Assembly (NCBI GenBank): GCA_025966435.1
Contig: JAICRQ010000016.1
Coordinates: 1 to 18,940 of the forward strand
Source: Anaerolineales bacterium
GTDB lineage: Bacteria; Chloroflexota; Anaerolineae; Anaerolineales; Villigracilaceae
Reading direction: 5' to 3'
Length of the DNA stretch: 18,940 bases
The first letter of the stretch is position 1, and every line of letters begins with the position of its first letter. The notes below the pieces were generated by a model. The model saw only the letters and a list, made by a program, of their open reading frames with translations. It had not been told where the DNA came from and made no database searches. Shown piece after piece: positions 1-7,347 of the stretch. A program made the position numbers and the translations under genes.

Positions 1-1
1 C

Positions 2-1552
2 AGGGAAACGCCCTGGTGGATCGCGTTAATTGGGATCGTTCTGTGCCAGTCCACATTGCATCTCTTACTTGTCTATTGGCCGCGCGTCACGGAGTATCCG
101 TTCGCGATGGGATGGTCAGAGACCAGCCGCTTTTATTTTCCCTCTCTGTTTCTCTCCGAAAAGGTGTATGGGCAGGAATATCCCTGGCCCATCCTGCATC
201 CCACGTTGCACTTATTGCTTGCGCCTCCTTACCTATTTGATGCACCGCTTTGGTTTCACCGATTCTGGCAGGTGGCGATTCGCTATGTTTTGGTGGGGGC
301 GGTTGTGCCGGTGCTGATGGCTAGGCTCTCCATTGAGAGACGTGCCATGCGCTGGCTCGTCGGGTTATGGATGTTCCTCTTTTTGTTCATGGGACCTGTC
401 TATTTTCACCTAACGATTCCCATGATCCTTGTGTTGTGGGGATTCTCGCGCGACCATGATTGGCGAACCTTGCTTGTGGTGATCCTGGCATCAGTTTGGT
501 GCGGGTGGAGTCGCCTGAACTGGTATCCTATGCCGGGTATGATCGCGGCGGTTCTGTATCTGATGGAAGTGCCTTATCGGGGGAAAAATATCTGGAGTTA
601 TTTGCTCAAGCCTGCCCTATGGTTTATTGTTGGTACAGCAACTGCCTATCTATCGCAGCGTATTTATATCGCTCTCTCGGGTATCCCCGACAGCGAAATC
701 TTTTACACCAGCCTCGCCTCGGATCTGTTGTGGTACCGGCTTTTGCCGAATGCTTCCTACTTTTTGGGTATATTGCCTGGAGCGTTGCTGGCATCGTTGC
801 CGGTCTGGATCACAATGTATATCGTGATTCGTTCACGGAAAAAGGATTGGCATCCCGTCCGGCTGGTCTTCGTATTCGCGGCGCTCCTTGTTCTTTTCCT
901 GGGCGGGCTGGTTGTGAGCCTCAAGATTGGGGGTGGTGCAAACCTCCATAACATGGATGCGTATTTCAGCATGTTGTTGATTGTGTTTGCGTATCTGGTG
1001 TTTGCGCGCTACCAGCCCGAGGATGGAGGAGTGGCAGAGCCCGTCGCTTTACACTGGCTTCTGATTGCCGCGTTGATCGTCATGCCTGCCTGGTCATACT
1101 TGCAGTTCAATATCGGTAGAGCACCCCGTGATTCGGTTCGCACGCAGGATGTGCTGAGTCAGCTTCAGGCGCGCGTGGATCAGGCCAACGCGCAGGGCGG
1201 CGAGATCCTGTTTATCACTCAGCGGCACTTGATCTCGATGCACATGCTGGATGGCGTGACTCTGGTCCCGGAGTATGAGCGAGAAGACCTGATGGAAATT
1301 GCGATGGCAAACGACCTTCAGCATATTCAAATCTTTCGTGAGGATATGGAAGACCAACGGTTTGCGTTGATCGTTGTCGATCCGTTGACCTACAATATTT
1401 TGTCGAGGCAGCGCAGTTTTGCGGAGGAGAATAACGTCTGGGTGACGCGGATTATGAAGCATATCCTGTGTAATTATCGCGAAGAGGCTGTCTTCCCCGA
1501 GGATGAGATCGCACTGTACGTGCCGCAGGAGGGCGAGCGGCAGTGCCCCTGA
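2..1552 (+). CDS. Polytopic membrane protein, possible GT-C glycosyltransferase (5'-partial)
   Basis: The reading frame is open from base 2 with no stop or convincing start, so the gene almost certainly begins left of the window. A TTG at 56 is the first possible start inside it, but the upstream codons already encode a hydrophobic segment (WWIALIGIVL). About 500 residues show roughly nine to ten membrane segments, then a soluble C-terminal tail of about 150 residues that ends YVPQEGERQCP. Between helices there are short Trp/Tyr/Pro-rich loops, including EYPWPILHPT, and the motif GGGANLHNMDAYF follows a late helix. This layout, many helices then an extracytoplasmic tail, resembles GT-C membrane glycosyltransferases of the PMT/ArnT type. 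I see no diagnostic catalytic motif, because the N-terminal catalytic loop would lie outside the window. The function is therefore tentative. Its stop codon directly abuts the stop of the convergent methyltransferase gene. Confidence 0.75.
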   Translation, partial: RETPWWIALIGIVLCQSTLHLLLVYWPRVTEYPFAMGWSETSRFYFPSLFLSEKVYGQEYPWPILHPTLHLLLAPPYLFDAPLWFHRFWQVAIRYVLVGAVVPVLMARLSIERRAMRWLVGLWMFLFLFMGPVYFHLTIPMILVLWGFSRDHDWRTLLVVILASVWCGWSRLNWYPMPGMIAAVLYLMEVPYRGKNIWSYLLKPALWFIVGTATAYLSQRIYIALSGIPDSEIFYTSLASDLLWYRLLPNASYFLGILPGALLASLPVWITMYIVIRSRKKDWHPVRLVFVFAALLVLFLGGLVVSLKIGGGANLHNMDAYFSMLLIVFAYLVFARYQPEDGGVAEPVALHWLLIAALIVMPAWSYLQFNIGRAPRDSVRTQDVLSQLQARVDQANAQGGEILFITQRHLISMHMLDGVTLVPEYEREDLMEIAMANDLQHIQIFREDMEDQRFALIVVDPLTYNILSRQRSFAEENNVWVTRIMKHILCNYREEAVFPEDEIALYVPQEGERQCP

Positions 1553-2293
1553 TTATTTTTCGAGAATGATCAGAAGACGGGTGGCAAACAAAACAGGAAA
1601 CAACCCCAATACATTTTCCAGTTTCCGTATCAAAGGCAGCGCTGGAGTTGGATACAACTGCGGCTTGGAAAATCCACCAGAGGCTGCGTAGGCGATCGCG
1701 GAGATCCGTTTCGTTTCGATCTTCTGCCAATCACTTAGCCTGGACTGAAACTGTTTGCCAAGAAAAATCCGACTTGCATTTCCCTGCGCGGCATAATAAT
1801 CTATGTTCGCAGGCGACCAACCATCAGGGGCATGCCACTGGATTTTTTTCATGATTGCAATGGGTTCATCATGAAAAACACCATAGACCAGCAGCCCCAG
1901 CGCACTCAGGCAAGGCTCAAGCATGATCACTCGCCCGCCCGGGCGCAGGATGCGGAAAAATTCCTTTAAGGCTGTGCCGGGATATTTCAGATGGTGGAAA
2001 ACGTCCGTGAGGATGAGATCAGAAACAGACTCATCTACAAACGACAACTGATAAGCATTTTCTACCTGGTCGATCCACGCATTGAGGAATAAATCTGTGC
2101 GCACACAACTGGGGATCACTTCGTGAATATTACCGAGCCCGGAGCCAAGCTCTACAATTTTGCTTTCAGGCAAATTGCTCAAGTTGCTAGCGATCAGGCG
2201 ATAGAAATCCCTATATACTGCCCGGAGCAGGGGCTTCTGATTCCAATATCCGTGATTTTTTTCGATCAAGTCCTGATGGAGGAAGATACCCAT
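1553..2293 (-). CDS. Class I SAM-dependent methyltransferase, last gene of the glycan/lipid cassette
   Basis: This 246-residue protein has a Rossmann methyltransferase core. Motif I is IVELGSGLGN at about residues 46-55. The later region has DVFHHL and then FRILRPGGRVIMLEP, the usual motif III surroundings of the Methyltransf_11/25 group. The substrate cannot be read from sequence. The ATG at 2293 overlaps the previous gene's stop codon by one base (TAATG), and no clear Shine-Dalgarno sequence precedes it, so translation is probably coupled to the upstream methyltransferase. The C-terminal 90 residues (after WHAPDGWSP) are divergent and end in a hydrophobic stretch, LFPVLFATRLLIIL, which may touch the membrane. 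Codon use looks more AT-rich than in neighbouring genes, a mild hint of a separate origin. A surface glycan, lipid or quinone-like acceptor is inferred only from the neighbouring GT2 domain. Confidence 0.85.
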   Translation of the reverse strand: MGIFLHQDLIEKNHGYWNQKPLLRAVYRDFYRLIASNLSNLPESKIVELGSGLGNIHEVIPSCVRTDLFLNAWIDQVENAYQLSFVDESVSDLILTDVFHHLKYPGTALKEFFRILRPGGRVIMLEPCLSALGLLVYGVFHDEPIAIMKKIQWHAPDGWSPANIDYYAAQGNASRIFLGKQFQSRLSDWQKIETKRISAIAYAASGGFSKPQLYPTPALPLIRKLENVLGLFPVLFATRLLIILEK

Positions 2294-2946
2294 TATTTGT
2301 CTACTGACTTAATAAAATGGCCGATCTCGTACACATTGCCGAAGAAGGCAGGCGTGCTCTTCATGGGAATGACTCTCACTTGCTCAAAGTGCTTTTGAGC
2401 AGCCGCAGCCACATCCTTTTCAGTGGAGAAATGATACTTGTGGATGTTGTAACCGAGCAGGGCAAACATAGCGACCATGAAGGGACGCTCCACAGGAACC
2501 CCGTAAACGATCTGCCCTCCCGGCTTGAGGACACGCTTGATCTCTAGCAGGGCGCAGTCAAGCTCTTCGGGCTTCAGGTGCTCCAGAATACTGATCAGGA
2601 GGACAGTGTCAAACTGACTGTCCTCATAAGGCATATCCAACACATTCCCGTTCCGCAGGCTCGGGCGGATGCCTAATGGGGCGAAGACCTGTGCCACTTC
2701 TTGCACATCACAGGACAGGTCCAGCCCGTAGATCTTTTTATACATCTGATCAAGGTTGAGAAACGTGAGTCCACTCCCGAACCCCACCTCAAGGATGGAT
2801 TCGCCGCCCTTGCATTCTGCCAGGCACAGCTCCACACGGCGACGGTACATCCGCCCAAACACTGGAAGGTAATAAAAGATGACTGAATATTCGCGGCGCA
2901 CGCCGCGATATTCCTTATAAGGAAGCAGTTTCAAAGGGGAAATCAT
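2293..2946 (-). CDS. Class I SAM-dependent methyltransferase, middle gene of the cassette
   Basis: The protein is 217 residues long from the ATG at 2946. A longer reading from 3045 exists but would overlap the upstream gene by 89 bases and adds a Cys-rich, unconserved-looking leader, so I prefer 2946, which lies 10 bases after the upstream stop. The SAM-binding motif I is ILEVGFGSG at about residues 51-59, followed by the acidic residue of GLDLS at about 76, then NVLDMPYEDSQFD and the motif III region IKRVLKPGGQIVYGVP. The sequence before motif I (YYLPVFGRMYRRR) is hydrophobic and basic, which suits a membrane-associated substrate. The substrate is not recognisable. It shares only fold-level similarity with its two neighbouring methyltransferase domains, so the three are not obvious recent duplicates. 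Confidence 0.85.
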   Translation of the reverse strand: MISPLKLLPYKEYRGVRREYSVIFYYLPVFGRMYRRRVELCLAECKGGESILEVGFGSGLTFLNLDQMYKKIYGLDLSCDVQEVAQVFAPLGIRPSLRNGNVLDMPYEDSQFDTVLLISILEHLKPEELDCALLEIKRVLKPGGQIVYGVPVERPFMVAMFALLGYNIHKYHFSTEKDVAAAAQKHFEQVRVIPMKSTPAFFGNVYEIGHFIKSVDK

Positions 2947-2956
2947 CGAGGTTCCA

Positions 2957-4399
2957 TCACACAAATTTAATACGCTGCGCTGCAAACACGACCATCCGCA
3001 GCAATAACAGACCATGTTTCCAGCGCGAGATATTGGTTGAGCCATAGGTCCGTTCGCGATACCGGATCGGAAGATCCACGATCTTCCGATTGAGCTTGGC
3101 AGCGCCGAAGATCAGGTCGTAATCGCCAAACGGGTCGAAATCGCCAAAATAGGAACGATTGGCGGCGATCTGCTCGTAATCGCGCCTCCAGAGGACTTTT
3201 GTACCGCACAGAGTATCCTTGATGGGTTGCCCCAGCAGCCACGAGAACGCCATGCTGAAGAATTTGTTGCCCAGAAAATTAAGCGGACGCATCGCTTCTT
3301 TTTCCATCGGGTAGACCAGTCGCACACCGTTGATGAATTCGCCCTTCCCCGAAACCAATGCGTCATAGAAACGCGGCAGATCTTCCGGCGGGACCGTCAG
3401 GTCGGCATCCAGGATCATCAGCACATCCCCTTTGGCTTTCGAGAATCCCAACCGCACCGCGTCCGCTTTGCCGATGCCCGTCTGGCGCAGGAGCAGGCTC
3501 GGGATGGAAGGATGCGCCGCGATCTCCCGTTCGATCGCCGTGTAGGTATCGTCACGGGAATGCCCTTCGACGAAGATAATCTCGGTCTCGCGACCCATTC
3601 GTGGTGTGCGTTCAAGGATGGCTTTGATATTCCCCGACTCGTTGCGCGCCGGGACAATTACAGAAACACTCGGTTCTTCGACACTCTCCTGCTCATGTCG
3701 CGGCGCGCGCGCGATTGCAAAGTTGGAGAGCGCCAGCTCGCTAAAGGGCCACAACCGGACGAGGACACGATTCGCAAATCCGCCGAGTGGCAGGGGCCAC
3801 AGGATTTCCTGCGTGACACGGATGGTCTCCAGGTTCGACAGCCGCAGCAGCGTTTGGACGTCTTCACGTGTCAGCCAGTTCTGAAACAACGTAGGACCTG
3901 CCAGGTTGAGTGTGCGAGCCATGCTGAGTGGCATCTGCCAGAGCCTGCTGTAAAAATTCATAACAATTCGCGTATGCGATGTGCAGAGCGGCCCAAGCTG
4001 TTCAAAGACGCGCTGCACATCCCAAAGATCGTTCACCAGGTCAGACAAAATGATGACATCGAATTTCCCTGTGATACCGGAAAGATCATGGGCATCTGCA
4101 TGGGTGAATTCAAGTTCGGGATAACGTTCCTTTGCGCGGCAGATCATTTCTTCGGAAAAATCAACCCCCATCCCGCGCGCAGGCTGCAGGGAAGCAAGCA
4201 GATGTCCTTCCGCGCAGCCCACCTCAAGAACGGTTTGATTCGGGCTGACATGAAAGCGATAGATTTCATGCAGACGCCGGTGATACCAGCGACCCATGCC
4301 CTGCCAGGAATCTCGCTTGCGCGCTATGGCATCCCAATGGGCGATGCGGGCTTGCTGATACGCTTGCGCGGCAGGATCCTGAAATGAAGCGGGTTTCAT
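2957..4399 (-). CDS. Fused SAM methyltransferase - family 2 glycosyltransferase
   Basis: Two enzymes sit in one 480-residue chain. Residues about 20-230 form a class I methyltransferase: motif I VLEVGCAEG at 57-65, GVDFS at 78-82 and the FDVIILSDLVNDL segment at 113-125. Residues about 243-480 form a GT-A family 2 glycosyltransferase of the dolichyl-phosphate-mannose-synthase-like group: VSVIVPARNESGNI at 245-258, EGHSRDDT at 278-285 replacing the usual DGSxDxT, a DAD metal-binding motif at 331-333, and the acceptor-side FGDYDLIFGAAK at 424-435. The C-terminus (HGLLLLRMVVFAA) is hydrophobic but short for a full transmembrane helix. The likely role is transfer of a sugar from a nucleotide donor to a polyprenyl-phosphate or other lipid, with methylation of the product or a related sugar. 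That role is inferred. It is the first gene of the operon, and the GT2 frame is intact with no frameshift between the domains. Confidence 0.9.
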   Translation of the reverse strand: MKPASFQDPAAQAYQQARIAHWDAIARKRDSWQGMGRWYHRRLHEIYRFHVSPNQTVLEVGCAEGHLLASLQPARGMGVDFSEEMICRAKERYPELEFTHADAHDLSGITGKFDVIILSDLVNDLWDVQRVFEQLGPLCTSHTRIVMNFYSRLWQMPLSMARTLNLAGPTLFQNWLTREDVQTLLRLSNLETIRVTQEILWPLPLGGFANRVLVRLWPFSELALSNFAIARAPRHEQESVEEPSVSVIVPARNESGNIKAILERTPRMGRETEIIFVEGHSRDDTYTAIEREIAAHPSIPSLLLRQTGIGKADAVRLGFSKAKGDVLMILDADLTVPPEDLPRFYDALVSGKGEFINGVRLVYPMEKEAMRPLNFLGNKFFSMAFSWLLGQPIKDTLCGTKVLWRRDYEQIAANRSYFGDFDPFGDYDLIFGAAKLNRKIVDLPIRYRERTYGSTNISRWKHGLLLLRMVVFAAQRIKFV

Positions 4400-4408
4400 A
4401 GATGCTTG

Positions 4409-4414
4409 ATTTTA
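4409..4414 (-). promoter_or_regulatory. Candidate -10 box for the methyltransferase/GT2 operon
   Basis: On the minus strand the hexamer reads TAAAAT and ends nine bases before the ATG at 4399. No Shine-Dalgarno sequence lies between them, so the transcript would have a very short or no leader. No good -35 was found. This is a motif match only. Confidence 0.35.
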
Positions 4415-4430
4415 CGTGGAGTGGGAAGGA

Positions 4431-4465
4431 TTGAAAAGGTGATTTATTTTTGCGTATGCTATACT
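4431..4465 (+). promoter_or_regulatory. Promoter with extended -10 for the ywbE-VOC operon
   Basis: The -10 region reads TATGCTATACT at 4455-4465. It contains TGC-TATACT, an extended -10, ending six bases before the GTG at 4472. An alternative reading uses TTGAAA at 4431-4436 as -35 and TATGCT at 4455-4460 as -10 with an 18-base spacer. Either way transcription would start at or just before the start codon. The same 11-base string occurs ahead of the MFS gene at 7640-7650. Confidence 0.5.
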
Positions 4466-4471
4466 GAAATC

Positions 4472-4666
4472 GTGAACGGACAGACCCGCTCCTCCATCAA
4501 ACCCGGCATGACCGTGCTGATCGTCCTTAAGCAGGATCAGCGCACGGGCAAGTTGACCAAAGGGGTAGTGAAAGATATTCTCACCAAATCCGCGACCCAT
4601 CCGCATGGAATCAAGGTCCGTTTGGAGAGTGGGGCAGTGGGGCGCGTGAAAGAAATCGTTTCCTAA
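4472..4666 (+). CDS. ywbE: YwbE-family small protein
   Basis: The 64-residue product matches the YwbE family (DUF2196) of small proteins almost from end to end. The hallmark segments are PGMTVLIVLKQDQRTGKL, KGVVKDILT, and THPHGIKVRLESGAVGRV. The family is widespread in bacteria and has no established biochemical role; a small basic beta-barrel that may bind nucleic acid is a guess from its size and basic surface. The GTG at 4472 is chosen because the family normally begins with Met-Asn-Gly just before the PG motif. An in-frame ATG at 4406 would add 22 residues that read through the promoter. No Shine-Dalgarno sequence is present, and the -10 box ends six bases upstream, so the message is probably leaderless. 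The VOC gene follows nine bases after the stop. Confidence 0.88.
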   Translation: MNGQTRSSIKPGMTVLIVLKQDQRTGKLTKGVVKDILTKSATHPHGIKVRLESGAVGRVKEIVS

Positions 4667-4675
4667 TGAGGTACT

Positions 4676-5098
4676 ATGATTCGAAAACTGGCACATCTGA
4701 ACTTTGTTACGAATAACCTGGAAAAGATTATTGACTTCTACGTGAACAAACTCGGTATGAACGTCAAGTTTACGCTGAATACCACGGAAGGCAAGCCATT
4801 TGGATATTACTTTGCCTGTGGCGATACTACCTTCCTGGAATTCTTCGATCAGGCGATGGCAGTCGAAGTGTGGGGAGGAAAGGTCGAGCCGCTCGCGATT
4901 GGCACGCGCTACAAACACTTCTGTCTGGAAGTCACGGGACTGGATGAATTTTGCAAGATGCTAAAAGACAAAGGCGTGGAGGTCTCCGAGATCAAGCTCG
5001 GCATGGACAACTCCCGCCAGGCGTGGATTGCCGACCCGGATGGGAACGCGATCGAGTTAATGGAGTACAGCTATTCGAGCCTCCAGCTCTCGGGATAA
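4676..5098 (+). CDS. VOC-family (glyoxalase I-like) metalloenzyme
   Basis: The 140-residue protein has the vicinal-oxygen-chelate fold of two beta-alpha-beta-beta-beta modules. The four metal ligands of the glyoxalase I type are all visible: His7 (AHLNF), Glu55 (TFLEFF), His81 (YKHFCLEV) and Glu127 (NAIELMEY). The C-terminal signature DPDGNAIEL is typical of lactoylglutathione-lyase-like and fosfomycin/bleomycin-resistance relatives. With an intact His/Glu/His/Glu set it is probably a metal-dependent lyase or isomerase. The substrate is uncertain, since the family also covers dioxygenases and methylmalonyl-CoA epimerase, and no glutathione genes are nearby. A GAGGT at 4668-4672 lies three bases before the ATG, close for a Shine-Dalgarno sequence. 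It appears co-transcribed with ywbE and with the 80-residue gene, which starts three bases after its stop. Confidence 0.88.
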   Translation: MIRKLAHLNFVTNNLEKIIDFYVNKLGMNVKFTLNTTEGKPFGYYFACGDTTFLEFFDQAMAVEVWGGKVEPLAIGTRYKHFCLEVTGLDEFCKMLKDKGVEVSEIKLGMDNSRQAWIADPDGNAIELMEYSYSSLQLSG

Positions 5099-5101
5099 AA
5101 A

Positions 5102-5344
5102 ATGTACAAGCCCAATCCTCAATCTGAGTTTCGCGTCAAGTTTGACTTTCGGGTGGATTTCACGAACGGCGGCTACGTGGAGGGCCGTGGGTTTCTTCTA
5201 GACCTGGAAGGGGATACGGTTTCTGAGGAGGAGCTCAAGGTGATGATTGTTGAGTCTATGAACCTGGCGAAGGCAGGCGAGGTAAAGATTTTCAAAAAGG
5301 AAATTGTCCGGCGTGGGGAGCACCAGGATGCATTTGAAGAGTAA
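5102..5344 (+). CDS. Conserved-looking small protein of unknown function
   Basis: I do not recognise this 80-residue protein. It starts three bases after the VOC gene stop and ends just before a strong terminator, so it is the last gene of the operon. The N-terminal half alternates hydrophobic and polar residues (FRVKFDFRVDFTNGGYVEGRGFLLDL), suggesting a beta hairpin or small beta sheet. The second half (SEEELKVMIVESMNLAKAGEVKIFKKEIV) looks like one helix followed by a strand. There is no signal peptide, no membrane segment and no cysteine. Its size, fold pattern and position beside the VOC enzyme suggest an accessory or regulatory partner, but this is inference from position only. Codon use matches the neighbouring genes, which supports it being real. 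Confidence 0.72.
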   Translation: MYKPNPQSEFRVKFDFRVDFTNGGYVEGRGFLLDLEGDTVSEEELKVMIVESMNLAKAGEVKIFKKEIVRRGEHQDAFEE

Positions 5345-5354
5345 GATGAAAAAG

Positions 5355-5384
5355 AAACGGAGCACTGAAACGTGCTCCGTTTTT
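5355..5384. terminator. Bidirectional intrinsic terminator between convergent operons
   Basis: A perfect 9-bp stem, ACGGAGCAC at 5357-5365 with GTGCTCCGT at 5372-5380, closes a 6-base loop. It is followed by a T run on the plus strand (5380-5384), and the preceding A-rich stretch supplies the T run on the minus strand. It ends the ywbE-VOC operon and also the beta-helix gene, whose stop is at 5390. Confidence 0.9.
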
Positions 5385-5389
5385 ATTGA

Positions 5390-7333
5390 TTAGCGAACGA
5401 TCACCGCATCCAAAGATCCATTAGAACTCGAACTCGTCGTCACGAAAACCAATTTCAGTGTGTGCTGTCCGGGCGATAACGGATCGGGGTAATCCCAGCG
5501 TGCTTTATAGGTACTGTTGCTGTGTCGTTCATCGATTGTGCCAACGAGAACATCGTCAACGTATACATCGATCGTTCGATAGCTGGGACCGCCTTTGTAG
5601 ATAACGCTGAACGATTGCCCTGTAAATGGGAAGCTCACCGAGGCACCGTTCGTAGACGTCCGTGCAAAGGAACCGTCCATGGCGTACGGGCTGACCTCTT
5701 CCACCCACCCAGCCGAATAAACGAAGGCGCTGTCTTTGTTATCGTAGCGTGTCTCCTGCGAGGTTTGCGCAGATTGAGCTGTGGTTGTAGGCAAAGGCTC
5801 GACCAGGCCAGAGGAGGAATCCGCTGAGGAGGTGGACGTGACTGGCGCCGAAGTGCTGGTTGGCGGAACCGGACTGGCTGTGCTCTGCGGCGTGACAGGC
5901 GGCAATGTGTTCGTAGGCTGAACGAGAGTTGGAGCCGGGCTTACTGTGCTTGTCGGCAATGTGCGGGTGGCAGTCGGGCTGGACAAGGTATGCGTACTGG
6001 TGGAAACTGTCCCGTTGAAAAATTGAATTGCACCCATATCGAACACGGGTCCACGCGCCTGGGCGAAAAAGTCTTTTCCGACACCTATATTCGAAGCCGT
6101 TGTGGCAGCCGGGGATGAGCTGGAAGGACGAAAGCTCGCGGGGGTATATCCAGGCGTTGTTGCAAATTTTGGATCCCCGTAGCGGTCTCCGGGACTGCGA
6201 AAGGCAGGAGCCGGAGCCACTTTCCATAGATTATTTTGGAAAGTAATCCCAGCGGGGTTGTCGATGGCAGTCAGGTTATTCTGTGCCTGCCAGATGATAT
6301 TGTTGGCAACCCACGACCCGGATTGCGCGCTTTCATAGACGATGCTGAGGGCGGCATTCGTGCTGCCATACAGCGTATTGTAGGCAATGGCCGCATTTTT
6401 CAGCCCGCCGCCAATTACACTTGCATCCGCACCCAGGTAACGCACCCCATTCCGGCAAAACGCAACAATATTGTTGAGCACGCGCGCATTTTTTAGCCGG
6501 GCTCCCCAGCCTGGATAATATTCTTCGCCGAGCCCAATACCGACCGCAGGTAAACCACTGCGCTCAAATCCGCTATTGGGGGTGCAAAAGACAAAATTTC
6601 TTTCGATCCGAACATTCTCTGAATTTGTGTAGATGTTGACCGAGTAATTGTTGAAAACCCTGTTGGCTCGAATCGTGATATTCGTGCCACGTGATCCAAT
6701 ACCTTCTCCGTAATTATTGTAAATCGAGTTGCCTTCGATCAAGACATTATTGCTTAACCGGACTTTAACGGCTGAGCCCCACCCACCCGACAGGGTACGG
6801 GCTGCATTGGAGGTAACGGTGTTGTATATCACGCTATTCACGATTTTGACATTGGAAGAGTTGTTCGCCTGGATACCGTGCTTGTAACAGGTGTATACCA
6901 ATAAGCCATTCACGGTCAGGTTCATACCTGCCAGGTTTACACAAACATCACTCACATTTCGGATCGTCAGGTTCTTCAGTGTGATAAAAGAAGCGTGCAC
7001 ATCTATACCGGAAGAGACCGCGTATCTTCTATCGATCACCACGGCGCCGCCGATGGATTGAACCAGGATTCCCGCGCTGCTGGTGCCGCTTTTTGTGATT
7101 TTCAATTGTTGGTTATATACCCCCGCGTAGATATTCAACGTGCTCCCTGCTGTTAGCACGGAAGTTGCTTTTGCAAATGTACGGAATGGGGCAGAGGCAG
7201 TTCCAGGGTTGGCGTCATTTCCTGTAGGAGATACATAATAGACTTTCCCCGCCGCTTTTGCGTGGATCGTGTTCCCCAGGATCATGACCAGTACTATGAT
7301 CAAGCCTGCGATTCGATGGACTGCTTTGTTCAT
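5390..7333 (-). CDS. Secreted right-handed parallel beta-helix protein
   Basis: The 647-residue protein starts with a signal peptide: basic MNKAVHR, a hydrophobic core at about 9-20 and a probable cleavage site near AKA-A at 26-28. The mature part begins YYVSPTGNDANPGTASAPF, the DUF1565-type start of extracellular beta-helix proteins. Residues about 60-380 are successive coils rich in Asn and Ile/Val (for example NVKIVNSVIYN, NVLIEGNSIYN, NITIRANRVFN), as in pectate-lyase-like and NosD-like folds. Residues about 440-528 are a Ser/Thr/Pro linker, and 529-647 form a beta-sandwich-like domain that may bind carbohydrate. No obvious polysaccharide-lyase catalytic triad was identified, so it may be a binding or structural surface protein. 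The ATG at 7333 has a good Shine-Dalgarno AGGAG at 7340-7344. It is monocistronic, with a terminator beyond its stop. Confidence 0.88.
   Translation of the reverse strand: MNKAVHRIAGLIIVLVMILGNTIHAKAAGKVYYVSPTGNDANPGTASAPFRTFAKATSVLTAGSTLNIYAGVYNQQLKITKSGTSSAGILVQSIGGAVVIDRRYAVSSGIDVHASFITLKNLTIRNVSDVCVNLAGMNLTVNGLLVYTCYKHGIQANNSSNVKIVNSVIYNTVTSNAARTLSGGWGSAVKVRLSNNVLIEGNSIYNNYGEGIGSRGTNITIRANRVFNNYSVNIYTNSENVRIERNFVFCTPNSGFERSGLPAVGIGLGEEYYPGWGARLKNARVLNNIVAFCRNGVRYLGADASVIGGGLKNAAIAYNTLYGSTNAALSIVYESAQSGSWVANNIIWQAQNNLTAIDNPAGITFQNNLWKVAPAPAFRSPGDRYGDPKFATTPGYTPASFRPSSSSPAATTASNIGVGKDFFAQARGPVFDMGAIQFFNGTVSTSTHTLSSPTATRTLPTSTVSPAPTLVQPTNTLPPVTPQSTASPVPPTSTSAPVTSTSSADSSSGLVEPLPTTTAQSAQTSQETRYDNKDSAFVYSAGWVEEVSPYAMDGSFARTSTNGASVSFPFTGQSFSVIYKGGPSYRTIDVYVDDVLVGTIDERHSNSTYKARWDYPDPLSPGQHTLKLVFVTTSSSSNGSLDAVIVR
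5750..6016 (-). other. Ser/Thr/Pro-rich linker region inside the beta-helix gene
   Basis: About 89 residues (440-528) contain repeated short TxTxxP-type units with very few charged residues. Such tracts are typical of extracytoplasmic spacers that separate a catalytic or binding domain from a surface module, and they are potential O-glycosylation sites. The same style of tract ends the PBP gene further right, suggesting a shared surface architecture in this organism. Confidence 0.8.
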
Positions 7334-7347
7334 CGTTTTCTCCTGTG

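Noticed and set aside
2947..3045. A start at 3045 for the middle methyltransferase
   Set aside because: It would overlap the upstream gene by 89 bases and add a Cys-rich leader. The ATG at 2946 lies 10 bases after the upstream stop and fits the family.
3227..4387. A 386-codon plus-strand open frame opposite the methyltransferase-GT2 gene
   Set aside because: It is antisense to a gene with clear conserved motifs, and its product is Arg/His/Gln-rich without any recognisable motif. Its length follows from the codon bias of the real gene.
4406..4471. An ATG start at 4406 for the YwbE gene
   Set aside because: The added 22 codons read through the predicted promoter, and the family begins near Met-Asn-Gly at 4472.
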